Made by a program: the position numbers and the translations under genes
Assembly (NCBI GenBank): GCA_902777005.1
Contig: CACYSB010000012.1
Location: 87,873-151,872, forward strand
DNA length: 64,000 nucleotides
Direction of reading: 5' to 3'
From: an uncultured Bacteroidota bacterium
Lineage (GTDB): Bacteria > Bacteroidota > Bacteroidia > Bacteroidales > P3
Notes under the pieces: model-generated
Database searches by the model: none
What the model was told of the DNA's origin: nothing
Seen by the model: the letters and a program-made list of their open reading frames with translations, nothing else
Shown: positions 44,240 to 53,000 of the stretch, in pieces
How positions within the stretch are numbered: the stretch's first letter is position 1
Layout: each line of letters starts with the position of its first letter

Positions 44240-46261
44240 TTATCCTTCAAATCCTTGCTCTTTGGCCTTCTCCACTATCTTCAATGCAAAGAGAGCCTGT
44301 TTCAATGAGGTTATTCCACGATTGCGGGACTTCATGGTGCCGAAATTGAACGCTGCCTTGCGCTCAATGGGGGTGAGCAGGTTCTGACTCTTGGCCCACT
44401 TGGCCAACTCAAACCAGTAATTGGGTTCAATGGCCTCGGCCTCCTGGATGCGGCTTTGCTGCGTCTCGTTCAGATAGGATCCGTCATCATTGGTATCGGG
44501 CTGCAACAACTCGTCACCGAACTTCTCTATGTCACCCAATTTCAACTTCAGTTTGTTCCAGCAATCGGGACGCTTACTCCACTCACCTACATTCGACGAC
44601 TGGTTTCCACCCGAAGCTCCACCCGTCAGATGCTCCCACACAAGGGGTATCAGGCTTTCAACCTTGCTGACCACCTCTGGCTGCACCGACTGATGCTCCC
44701 AGATATAGGTCAAATCGAGGTTACCACCCGAAAGGAAAGAGATGGAGGACATCAGATAGGCATTCATGTTGGCCTTGTAGCCACCTAGGTTTTTCGACTT
44801 CACTATCTCATCAATTTTATTAAACAAGATGCCTTTGGCAATCACATTCTTGAAATAGACGGAAGAGATAGTGGGCTTCTCACGCTTGATGTCAGCCACA
44901 AACATCTGATAGTTTTTCTCGGCACCACGGCACAGCTCGTTGGGACGCTGACGCCAGGCTACTTCGTATTTGGCAATATCGGTCTTGGTGACTTTCTGCT
45001 TCTTGGGGTACTCTATCTTGAAACTACGCTCGTTGAAGCCATCCAGCTGCGCCAACTGGTCGAGATACTGGCCACGGGTACGCTCGAAGTACCACTTGCA
45101 GACAGGTTTGTTGTTGCCATTGGGCACCCACTCGGTACGGCTGAACTTTTCAAGGTTCACAAGGTAGGGGTCGTTGGCAGAGAAGTCGGAATTCTTGATG
45201 GCCGTCTGGCTGTTGGCCGAGACGGATATCTGTTTGATGAGTTCGTCGTTGTGGTCGGCATCGTGAATAACGCTGATCTTCATAGGCACAAACACACGGC
45301 TGAGGTCCACACTCTTGTCGGACAGGGATGCTGCGATTGAGGCAGTCGTCTGGCCACCATTCACTATCTGCCAATCGTACAGGCGGGTGATATACAGCAT
45401 TCCGTCCTTCTCCTTGGTTTCTATCTCGCTGGCGGTGGTGGAGATTCCGTTGTTGAACGAAAAGAACATATCAGGCTTCTCGCGCAACGTACGACGGATT
45501 TCTTTGTTCACCTTGCCTTTGAACTGGAGGAAGGTGCGCACGTTCTTCTCCAACAGCACCTGCTGGTATTGGCGATAAATCTTGGCCAACGTGATGCCGG
45601 GAATGATGGCAAGATAGGCGTCAACGAAAAGGTTCTGCTCGGTCATCTTCAGGCATTGCAGCTCGGTGTTGTAGGTTGTCGGAAAGTCAATCTCCACCTT
45701 CTCTTTGCCTGTACGGATGTTGTGCTGCTGATACACACGTTGCATATCCCATACGTTGAATTCGATTACGAATTCATCATTCTCGCTTTCCACTGCCGGA
45801 GGCACAACCGAGGGGTCTGTCAATCCGTCGGTGATGACATAGATGCGCAGCTGGTTGATAAGACCTTTGGTGCTTTGCACAAGTTTGGCAACCTCGACAA
45901 TCTCATCGCTGGGTGCTACATCTTGGTTCTTGAACAGTTGGCCGTTCATGGCCTCGCGGTAGAAAGCGCTCAGATAATTGAACCCCTGCTCCACTTTGCC
46001 GTTGTTCACCTTTCCAAGGAGAGTGTCGGCTTTGATAAGATAGAAGAGGTCGAGCGATTCAGCCTCATCGTTGTAGTCATAGGCGGTGATACGGGCACGC
46101 GTCTTTTGGAACGTGCAGATCTCGGGGGCGTTCACTTCGCCGTTATCCTCAATGTACTCCAAGATGCTTGTGGCCAGTTCCTGGTCGTAGTCATTGCCCG
46201 TCATTTCGGCCGACATCTTAACATTGTCGATAAATTCCTGTGCAAATTCTTTTATATCCAT
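44240..46261 (-). CDS. AIPR family protein
   Basis: A 673-residue protein with the AIPR (abortive infection phage resistance, PF10592) core DWQIVNGGQTTASIAASLSD, then VSANSQTAIKNSDFSANDPY, and a C-terminal helical part (LTPIERKAAFNFGTMKSRNR). The start MDIKEFAQEFIDNVKMSAEM is used; upstream codons run into the terminator of the leader RNA. It is the first gene of the operon, 26 bp after an intrinsic terminator, so its expression depends on readthrough or a downstream start. AIPR proteins act in phage defence in ways not fully known. Confidence 0.9.
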   Translation of the reverse strand: MDIKEFAQEFIDNVKMSAEMTGNDYDQELATSILEYIEDNGEVNAPEICTFQKTRARITAYDYNDEAESLDLFYLIKADTLLGKVNNGKVEQGFNYLSAFYREAMNGQLFKNQDVAPSDEIVEVAKLVQSTKGLINQLRIYVITDGLTDPSVVPPAVESENDEFVIEFNVWDMQRVYQQHNIRTGKEKVEIDFPTTYNTELQCLKMTEQNLFVDAYLAIIPGITLAKIYRQYQQVLLEKNVRTFLQFKGKVNKEIRRTLREKPDMFFSFNNGISTTASEIETKEKDGMLYITRLYDWQIVNGGQTTASIAASLSDKSVDLSRVFVPMKISVIHDADHNDELIKQISVSANSQTAIKNSDFSANDPYLVNLEKFSRTEWVPNGNNKPVCKWYFERTRGQYLDQLAQLDGFNERSFKIEYPKKQKVTKTDIAKYEVAWRQRPNELCRGAEKNYQMFVADIKREKPTISSVYFKNVIAKGILFNKIDEIVKSKNLGGYKANMNAYLMSSISFLSGGNLDLTYIWEHQSVQPEVVSKVESLIPLVWEHLTGGASGGNQSSNVGEWSKRPDCWNKLKLKLGDIEKFGDELLQPDTNDDGSYLNETQQSRIQEAEAIEPNYWFELAKWAKSQNLLTPIERKAAFNFGTMKSRNRGITSLKQALFALKIVEKAKEQGFEG

Positions 46262-46287
46262 CCTTGCAACTATTTTCAGATGGGCAC

Positions 46288-46319
46288 AAAAAAGCCCTCT
46301 TCGTTTCTTAAAAGAGGGC
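46288..46319 (-). terminator. intrinsic terminator just before the AIPR gene
   Basis: Minus-strand stem GCCCTCTT/AAGAGGGC (46312-46319 with 46294-46301), loop of ten bases, then six T residues. It ends the leader RNA and sits 26 bp before the first codon of the operon. Its 5' arm overlaps CACGCCC, which can pair instead with GGGCGTG further upstream (near 46377-46383). Confidence 0.88.
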
Positions 46320-46530
46320 GTGGATGCGATTGGGATACCTTGGTTTAGCACGACCAATCAGACAACAATCACAGTTCACGCCCTATATTTTTAGCGCGAA
46401 CATCCGTGTATCGCCTGATTGCTGAAAGTGTATGAGGTGCTAATTCGGTATCCTCAGCTTAATCAAGGATGTTCAACTTTACTATTTCTCTGTTTTTCTT
46501 ATTTATACGTTTCTATTTCTGCCATATTTA
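46320..46530 (-). ncRNA. long-hairpin leader RNA of the defence operon
   Basis: Read on minus, three perfect 7-bp helices nest in order: GGATACC (46447-46453) with GGTATCC (46333-46339); TTAGCAC (46437-46443) with GTGCTAA (46345-46351); CAATCAG (46415-46421) with CTGATTG (46355-46361). The tip can fold GTTCGCGC with GCGTGAAC. Alternative local helices exist: GAACATCC/GGATGTTC (46467-46474 with 46398-46405) and GGGCGTG/CACGCCC. It lies between sigma-ABfr promoters and an intrinsic terminator, so it may exist as a separate RNA. No 6S match can be claimed by eye. Confidence 0.72.
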
Positions 46531-46536
46531 CACCTG

Positions 46537-46568
46537 CAAATATACAAAATAATCTCCATACCGCCAAA
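46537..46568 (-). promoter_or_regulatory. proximal promoter of the defence operon
   Basis: Minus-strand TTTG (46565-46568), 20-bp spacer, TATATTTG (46537-46544). No other convincing promoter was seen between here and vsr. Confidence 0.78.
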
Positions 46569-46605
46569 CTACAATATATAATAATGTAGAATAAACATAC
46601 AGAAG

Positions 46606-46638
46606 CAAAGATATTATAGAATTGCAGGTTTGCACAAA
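46606..46638 (-). promoter_or_regulatory. distal promoter of the defence operon
   Basis: Minus-strand TTTG (46635-46638), 21-bp spacer, TATCTTTG (46606-46613), about 70 bp upstream of the proximal promoter. It points away from the DUF6266 gene that starts at 46684. Confidence 0.65.
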
Positions 46639-46683
46639 CACAATTTTTCCGGATATCTCACGTTAGAATGACAAAAAGCAATT

Positions 46684-47379
46684 ATGTCACGCGCAGATGG
46701 CAGTATATTAGGATTGGAGCACGGGAAGATCGGCGACCGCATCGCGGTGGTGCTGAACGGGAAGCAGATCTACAAAAAGCTGTACAAGCCCACAAATCCG
46801 CAGACGCCCAAGCAACAGCAGCACCGAGCCAAGATAGCTTTCGTCAACCGCCTCGCGGCGGTGTTTGCGGATGCCGTCAAACTCGGCTTTGCCTTGGTGC
46901 CAAAACCCGGCAGCATGCAGTCGCCACGCAACGCGTTCGTGAAGACGAACTGGGACAATGGCTCCTTCCTCTGGAACGAGGACAAATGCGAATGGGCACT
47001 CTGCCCGGAGCGGCTGCTGGTGGCATACGGTCCTCGCCACATCGACGGAAGAATAAAAGCGTCGGTCGACAACGGGAAGCTGCATATATCATGCACCAAC
47101 CCAAGACTGAAAGAGCGCAATGCGGTGGACGACGACCAGCTGATGGTGGCGGTATATCGGCCTGCGATACCCACCATGAACCTTTACGAAGGACCTCTGC
47201 GTAAGGAGTGCGGCGAATGTGATTTCATGCTGCCGACAGACACCTCCGGCGAAGACGACGTCATGCATGTATATGTCTGGTTCCAAGCCACCCAATACCA
47301 CCGTGCCGGTGGTGGCAAGGATACCGTCCGTCCAAACCAAGCAAGTCCCAGCATCTACCTCGGCGGTTTCCACCTATAG
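46684..47379 (+). CDS. DUF6266 family protein
   Basis: A 231-residue protein starting MSRADGSILGLEHGKIGDRI, with KLYKPTNPQTPKQQQHRAKI, which resembles the DUF6266 proteins common in Bacteroidales. No signal peptide or membrane helix is seen. It starts at the right edge of the defence island, divergent from it. An alternative frame begins 16 bases upstream but lacks family features. Function unknown. Confidence 0.72.
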   Translation: MSRADGSILGLEHGKIGDRIAVVLNGKQIYKKLYKPTNPQTPKQQQHRAKIAFVNRLAAVFADAVKLGFALVPKPGSMQSPRNAFVKTNWDNGSFLWNEDKCEWALCPERLLVAYGPRHIDGRIKASVDNGKLHISCTNPRLKERNAVDDDQLMVAVYRPAIPTMNLYEGPLRKECGECDFMLPTDTSGEDDVMHVYVWFQATQYHRAGGGKDTVRPNQASPSIYLGGFHL

Positions 47380-47464
47380 CACATCCGATACCACTAAACA
47401 TTTTGAGGCTTGTTGGAGCCTTATTACCCCCTACTTACAGTGGAGTTACCCACTACTTACCCTA

Positions 47465-47508
47465 TAGTTACCATAGAATTACTATAGCATTACCTTAGAG
47501 TTACCTTA
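47465..47508. repeat. four tandem 11-bp repeats
   Basis: TAGTTACCATA, GAATTACTATA, GCATTACCTTA, GAGTTACCTTA follow each other without gaps. A 12-bp arm hairpin (TATTATTATATC/GATATAATAATA, 47549-47575) follows, then ATCAGAA-type direct repeats near 47680-47702. The whole 47380-47747 gap carries no ORF I trust and no clear -33/-7 pair for htpG. Confidence 0.7.
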
Positions 47509-47747
47509 GAATTTTATTCACGACATAGAGGTCTGATCAAGAACCACTTATTATTATATCAAAGATATAATAATAGTTTGGGGAGTTGTTTAACCCAGAG
47601 AGGTGACGAGTGGGTTCCTCCCCGACTGCCATTTTGTCAGCCATCTGCCACTTGGCACGGATGTTGTCTTATCTCAATCAGAACTATCAGAACAATCAGA
47701 ATTCTTTTAGTTCTTTTCGTTTTGATTGAAACAAAAAAATAGATATT

Positions 47748-49712
47748 ATGCAAGGCAAACTTAACGTACAGACCGAGAACATCTTTCCGGTAATCAAGAA
47801 GTTCCTTTATTCGGACCACGAGATTTTCCTGCGCGAGCTCATCAGCAACGCCGTCGATGCCACGCAGAAACTCAAAACCCTTTCTACAAGGGGTGACTTC
47901 AAGGGCGAGTTGGGCGACCTGACCATCGACGTGAAGATCGACAGCAAGAAGAAGACTCTCACCGTCAGCGACCGCGGCATCGGCATGACCGCCGACGAGG
48001 TGGAGAAGTACATCAACCAGATAGCCTTCAGCGGCGTGACCGACTTCATGGAGAAGTACAAGGACAGCCACGAACCGCTCATCGGCCACTTCGGCCTTGG
48101 CTTCTACAGCGCCTTCATGGTCAGCGACAAAGTGGAGATATTCACCAAGAGCTGGAAGGACGAGCCCGCACAGCACTGGAGCTGCGAGGGCAACCCCGAG
48201 TTCAGCATGGAGGAGGACAAGAAGCACACCGACCGCGGCACCGACATCGTGCTGCACATCGCCGACGACTGCAAGGAGTTTCTCGAGGAGGGCACCATCC
48301 TGCAGCTGTTGAAGAAATACTGCCGCTTCATGCCGGTGGCCATCCGATTCGGCGAAGAGAGCGTGTGGGTCGATAGCGAGACCGACTGTGACAAAGATGG
48401 TAAGCCTAAGAGAGTCGAGAAGAAGCAGCCCCGCATCATCAACGACCCCGAGCCCGCTTGGAAGAAATCGCCGTCGTCGCTGACCGACGAGGATTATAAG
48501 AAGTTCTACCACGAGCTGTTCCCCATGAATTTCGAGGAGCCCCTGTTCCAGATACACCTCAACGTCGACTACCCCTTCAACCTCACCGGCATCCTCTACT
48601 TCCCGAAGGTGCGCAAGACCATCGACCCCAACCGCAACAAGATACAGCTCTACTGCAACCAGGTCTTCGTCACCGACCAGGTGGAGGGCGTGGTGCCCGA
48701 CTACCTGATGCTGCTGCACGGCGTGCTCGACTCGCCGGACATCCCTCTGAACGTCAGCCGCAGCTACCTCCAGAGCGACGGCAACGTGAAAAAGATTTCG
48801 CAGCATATCAGCAAGAAGGTGGCCGACAAGCTGGAAGAAATGAGCAAGAGCAAAATTGAAAATGGAGAATTGAAAATTGAAAATTCGGCTGCCGCAGCAA
48901 CCCCGAACCCGGATAATTCTCAACTCTCAACTTTCAATTCTCAATTGGAGTCGAAGTGGGATGATATCAAAATCTTCGTGCAGTATGGCATGCTGACCGA
49001 CGAGAAGTTCTGCGAGCGCGCCATGAAGTTCTACCTGCTCAAAGGCGTGGACGGCAGTTACTACACCCTCGACAGCTACCGTGAGAAAATCAAAGCCCTG
49101 CAGACGGACAAGGACAAGACCGTCTGTTACCTCTACGCAAGCGACGCCGAGGAAGAGCACACCTACATCGAGAAAGCCAAGGCCAAGGGCTACGATGTGC
49201 TGCTGATGGATTCGCCCCTCGAGAGCCATTTCATCAACCTGCTTGAGCAGAAAATTGAGAAGACCCGCTTCGTCCGTGTGGACAGCGACACCGTGGAGAA
49301 ACTCATCCCCCACGACGACAGCATTCCCGAGAAGCTCAGCAAGGAGGAGAAGGAGAAACTGCAGCCCATCATCGAGGGCGAGATAGACAAGCAGAAGTTC
49401 ACCGTGCAGCTCGAAAGCCTCGAGGAGAACGACGCCCCCATGCAGGTAACACAGAGCGAGTTCATGCGCCGCTACCGCGAGATGGCGCAAACCTCGGGCG
49501 GCGGTATGGGCTTCTACGGAGAATTGCCGGAGAGCTACAACCTCGTGGTCAACATCAACCACCCGCTCATCAGCCGCGTGCTCAACGAGACCGACGCCGA
49601 GAAGCAGAAAGAGCTCGTCCACCAGCTCACCGACCTGGCCCTGCTGGGCAACGGCCTACTGAAAGGCGAAGCACTGAGCAAGTTCCTAAAGAGAAGTGTG
49701 GAAATGATCTAA
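47748..49712 (+). CDS. htpG: molecular chaperone HtpG (HSP90 family)
   Basis: ATP-dependent cytosolic chaperone. The N-terminal GHKL domain has IFLRELISNAVDATQKL, VSDRGIGMTADEV and GHFGLGFYSAFMV; the middle domain has PLNVSRSYLQSDGNVKKISQ. At residues about 369-400, where the family normally has a short charged linker, the protein carries a sequence encoded by a palindromic repeat (see 48854-48946); it resumes with KWDDIKIFVQYGMLTDEKF. Overall length is 654 residues. Confidence 0.95.
   Translation: MQGKLNVQTENIFPVIKKFLYSDHEIFLRELISNAVDATQKLKTLSTRGDFKGELGDLTIDVKIDSKKKTLTVSDRGIGMTADEVEKYINQIAFSGVTDFMEKYKDSHEPLIGHFGLGFYSAFMVSDKVEIFTKSWKDEPAQHWSCEGNPEFSMEEDKKHTDRGTDIVLHIADDCKEFLEEGTILQLLKKYCRFMPVAIRFGEESVWVDSETDCDKDGKPKRVEKKQPRIINDPEPAWKKSPSSLTDEDYKKFYHELFPMNFEEPLFQIHLNVDYPFNLTGILYFPKVRKTIDPNRNKIQLYCNQVFVTDQVEGVVPDYLMLLHGVLDSPDIPLNVSRSYLQSDGNVKKISQHISKKVADKLEEMSKSKIENGELKIENSAAAATPNPDNSQLSTFNSQLESKWDDIKIFVQYGMLTDEKFCERAMKFYLLKGVDGSYYTLDSYREKIKALQTDKDKTVCYLYASDAEEEHTYIEKAKAKGYDVLLMDSPLESHFINLLEQKIEKTRFVRVDSDTVEKLIPHDDSIPEKLSKEEKEKLQPIIEGEIDKQKFTVQLESLEENDAPMQVTQSEFMRRYREMAQTSGGGMGFYGELPESYNLVVNINHPLISRVLNETDAEKQKELVHQLTDLALLGNGLLKGEALSKFLKRSVEMI
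48854..48946. repeat. palindromic repeat inserted in frame in htpG
   Basis: Arms 48854-48885 and 48915-48946 (32 bases each, 25 of 32 complementary) are made of AATTGAAAATT-type units, identical in style to Bacteroidales intergenic repeats. The 30-base centre encodes an Ala/Pro/Asn-rich loop. The translated product (KIENGELKIEN...NSQLSTFNSQL) sits between the middle-domain helices without breaking the frame. Confidence 0.82.
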
Positions 49713-49753
49713 GCTAACAAGAAAGGGCTGACACTGATGTGCCAGCCCTTTTA

Positions 49754-50053
49754 CTATACCCTCTCGAGGAGGAAGCTGACCGGCCGGAAGCCGTCGTTGC
49801 AACTTATCATCGCACTATTGGGATTACGCATCCAGCCATCATAGAAGTTGCCGCGTCCGGCTGCGAGTTCAGCGACAAACCACCGCATGCTTTCCCATGC
49901 GCTGTCGCACATGCCGCCGGGCTTTTTTGCATCCTTGCTTACCCACACCTGCCCTTCTCTCACGTCACAGGTATGCTCTATGGGGTTCTCATACTTTGTC
50001 TGCAAGTCCTTGTAGTCGGCCTTGCGTATGGCAGTAATGCGGACGTCGTACAT
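49754..50053 (-). CDS. TIGR04076 family protein
   Basis: A 99-residue protein. MYDVRITAIRKADYKDL is followed by EGQVWVSKDAKKPGGMCDSA, ESMRWFVAELAAGRGNFYDG and a C-terminal MISCNDGFRPVSFLLERV, the conserved Cys, Trp and GxRPVxFxLER pattern of TIGR04076. Function unknown. The ATG at 50053 begins one base after the stop of the giant glucan synthase gene; a start three codons earlier would overlap it. The two are co-directional. Confidence 0.82.
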   Translation of the reverse strand: MYDVRITAIRKADYKDLQTKYENPIEHTCDVREGQVWVSKDAKKPGGMCDSAWESMRWFVAELAAGRGNFYDGWMRNPNSAMISCNDGFRPVSFLLERV

Positions 50054-50054
50054 C

Positions 50055-53000
50055 TCAGTCAATGGTTACTTTATGGGTTTTGCCGTCGTACTTGATGACG
50101 CATGTCTTGTCGCCGCAACGATAACGGACGGTGAAGGAATCCCATTCCGACGGCACGCGAGGCTCGACAACAATATTGTCGCCCTCCTTGCGGATGCCGA
50201 GGATATTCTCGATACCGGTCTTGTAAGCCCAAGAGGCGGAGCCTGTGTACCATGTCCAACCGCCACGGCCTGGGTGCTGCGGGTTGCTGTAGATATCGGC
50301 AGCCATGCAGTAAGGCTCGACCTTGTACTTGAGCACGTCGGCCAACGTCTGTGTGCGGTGTACGGGGTTGATGATAGAATAGAGATAATAAGCTATGTCA
50401 TTGCGATTCTCCTTGAGCTGCGCCATGATGTACCACATAGCACCATGTGTGTACTGACCGCCATTCTCGCGGACGCCGACGGGGTAGTTCATGATGTAGC
50501 CAGGCGAAGGCTTGGAGTCCTTGAAGGCAGGCGTGAGGAGCTGTATAATCTCGTGCTCGCGGTTGACGAGGCGGTTGTCCGTCTCGCGCATAACGGAGGC
50601 CTTCTGCTCCGGTGTTGCCACATCGGTGAGTATGCTCCACGCCTGCGATATGAGGTCAATCTGGCACTCGATATTGTTGCGGCTGCCCATGGCGTCGCCA
50701 TTGTCGTAGTAGGCGCGGAGGAACCAGTTGCCGTCCCAGGCGTGGTGCTGTATGGCATCGACAATGCGACGTTTGGCGGCAGACAGCTCTTCGCAGTAGG
50801 TGAGGTCGGCATCCGGCATCAGCTGCGTCAGTTGCTCCATCTTGGGCAACAGGTCGGCCAGGAAGAACGCCACCCAGACGCTCTCGCCCTTGCCCTCGAC
50901 ACCCACAGCCGACATACCGTCGTTCCAGTCGCCACAACCCATCAGCGGCAATCCGTGACTGCCAATGCGACTGAGGCTCCGGTTGACTGAGCGGCGCAGA
51001 TGTTCGTAGAGAGTGGCCGTTTCGTTGCTTGAGCAATAGTTCAGGCAGCGCTCGTTCTCACCTTGCAGCAGCTGGTCGGAGATACAAAAGGGCACCTGTT
51101 CGGAGAGGATGGAAATATCGCCGGTGACATGCACATACTGGTGTGTAACGAAGACAAGCCAGAGGTAGTCGTCGCTGAAGGTAGTACGAGCACCCATCTT
51201 CATGCTTTCGTGCCACCAGTGCAGCACGTCGCCCTCGGCGAACTGGTGCGCCGCATGGTCGAGAATTTGGCGCCGTGCATAAGCCGGGTCGGAGTAGAGC
51301 ACCGACATGACATCCTGCAGCTGGTCGCGGAAGCCCGTGGCACCGCCCACCTGATAGAAGCCGGCACGCGCAAAGAGTCGCGATGAATAGACCTGATAGA
51401 GATACCAGCGGTTGAGCATATAGTTGAAGCTACGGTCGGGTGTCTCCACCTGTATGTGTGATAGCTTTTCGTCCCAGTAGGCGACGACACGGCCAAACTC
51501 GGCGTTGATACCCTCCACGGAATATCCGGACACGCCGGATCCTCCGCCAACGGCAATAACAAAGGCCAGCTGTTTCTCGCCGCCAGCGGGGACGTTGACA
51601 GTGAGACCGAGGCGCTTGCGATTAGGATAGTTGAGGCTGACATCTGTCAAAGGCTCGGTGGCTGTAAGCTGCAGCACCTGGTCGTGATAGATGGGGTGGT
51701 ATACGTTGCGGACACGCAGCGTGTTGGCTGTGGCATCCCACTCGGAATGCAGGTAACGCGCCGTCTGCTCCTCACTCATACCGAGGACGAGCTTGTACAC
51801 CATATCAAGCTGCACGTCCATAGGCGCATCTGTCTTGTTGGCAACCTTAATCTGGTAGTATTTCTCCTGCTTGTCGCATGCCACGAAGAGGCGCACGGCG
51901 ACGCTGAGGTCATCGTAGTCGGCATCAAAGGCCGACCAGCCCTGACTGTGGCGCGCGGTGGCGGGGACAAACTGTCGTTTGTTGATGAGGAGCATCTCGC
52001 TCGCATTGTCACGCACAATGTCGTTGCTCCAGCCGGTGAGCTTGAACTGCTGAGCGTTGTGGGCGAAGGTGAAGCCCGCCATCGTAGAGCTGGCGATGCA
52101 GCCGAAATGCTGCTCGTTGGCAATCACATTGACCCACGGCATCGGCGTGTTGGTGTTGGTGACCACGTAGTCGCGGCCGTCGTTGTCGAAGCCGCCGTAC
52201 TGGTTGTAGAACTCGAGGTTGCTCCACACGCGGAACTCCTTGCGGGGCTTCAGCACCGGATACTCAATCTTGTCCTGGTAGTGCTGGTTGGCCACCTCGA
52301 GGCGCCGCAACTGCTGTGCTATGGTGATGCCCTCGCTGGTGTTGAAGGTGAGGCGCGCCACGGTATGAAGCAGTATGCGCTCGGCCTCGCTGAGCTCGTT
52401 GCCGTTGAGCACGAACACCTTGCCAGCGTCGCTGTGCTCGGCCCAGAGGTGCTCGGTGTTGGCCATACCATTGATGAAATGGTAGAGGCCGTCGCGCTCT
52501 TGTTCCGGAGCATCGTTGATGAACACCAGGTCGAGACGTAGGCCGTGAATCTTGTAGTACTCGAAAGCCCGCAGCATCTCCTTGGCGAAGCCGGAGCTCT
52601 CCATGCTGTCGATCTCCATGAGGAGTATGGCGAGGTCGCCACTGATACCGAAGCGCCAGAGGCCGCTCTGCGAGAGCGTGTTCTTGGCCAGCAGGTCGTT
52701 GCGGTCGTTGCCGAGGGTGGCCGTCTGGGCCATATACTTGGCAATGCTGTTGTATAGGCGCATCTGCGAACCCTTTAGCAGCGTCATGCTGGTGCGCATA
52801 TTGTTGAAGACGCTGGCGGTCTTGAAAGCATGCTCCACATCCATGGGGCTCTGGTACTGCTCGGTGAGCTGCAGCAGGTGCTCCTTGGCCTTCGAGAAGC
52901 CCGTAAGCATGTAAGCCTCGATGCTCTTGCCCGCCGGTATGTGGATGCGGCGGCGCATGGAGAAGACCGGGTCGAGTGTTGTGCCCACGGTGCCCGTCAG

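Noticed and set aside
44240..46261. Z1 and DUF4420 partners typical of some Dcm-AIPR islands
   Set aside because: Searched by motif along the whole operon; no gene resembles either, so the island is not the usual Z1-containing version.
46320..46530. Identification of the defence-operon leader as 6S RNA
   Set aside because: The long imperfect hairpin is suggestive, but the A-rich 5' end of the transcript does not pair with the 3' end as expected for 6S, and I cannot recall the Bacteroidota 6S consensus well enough to claim it.
29564..46640. Integrated phage, ICE or transposon carrying the island
   Set aside because: No integrase, transposase, relaxase or structural phage gene was seen, and no attachment-site repeat at the two outer edges; only the internal 48-bp repeat was found.
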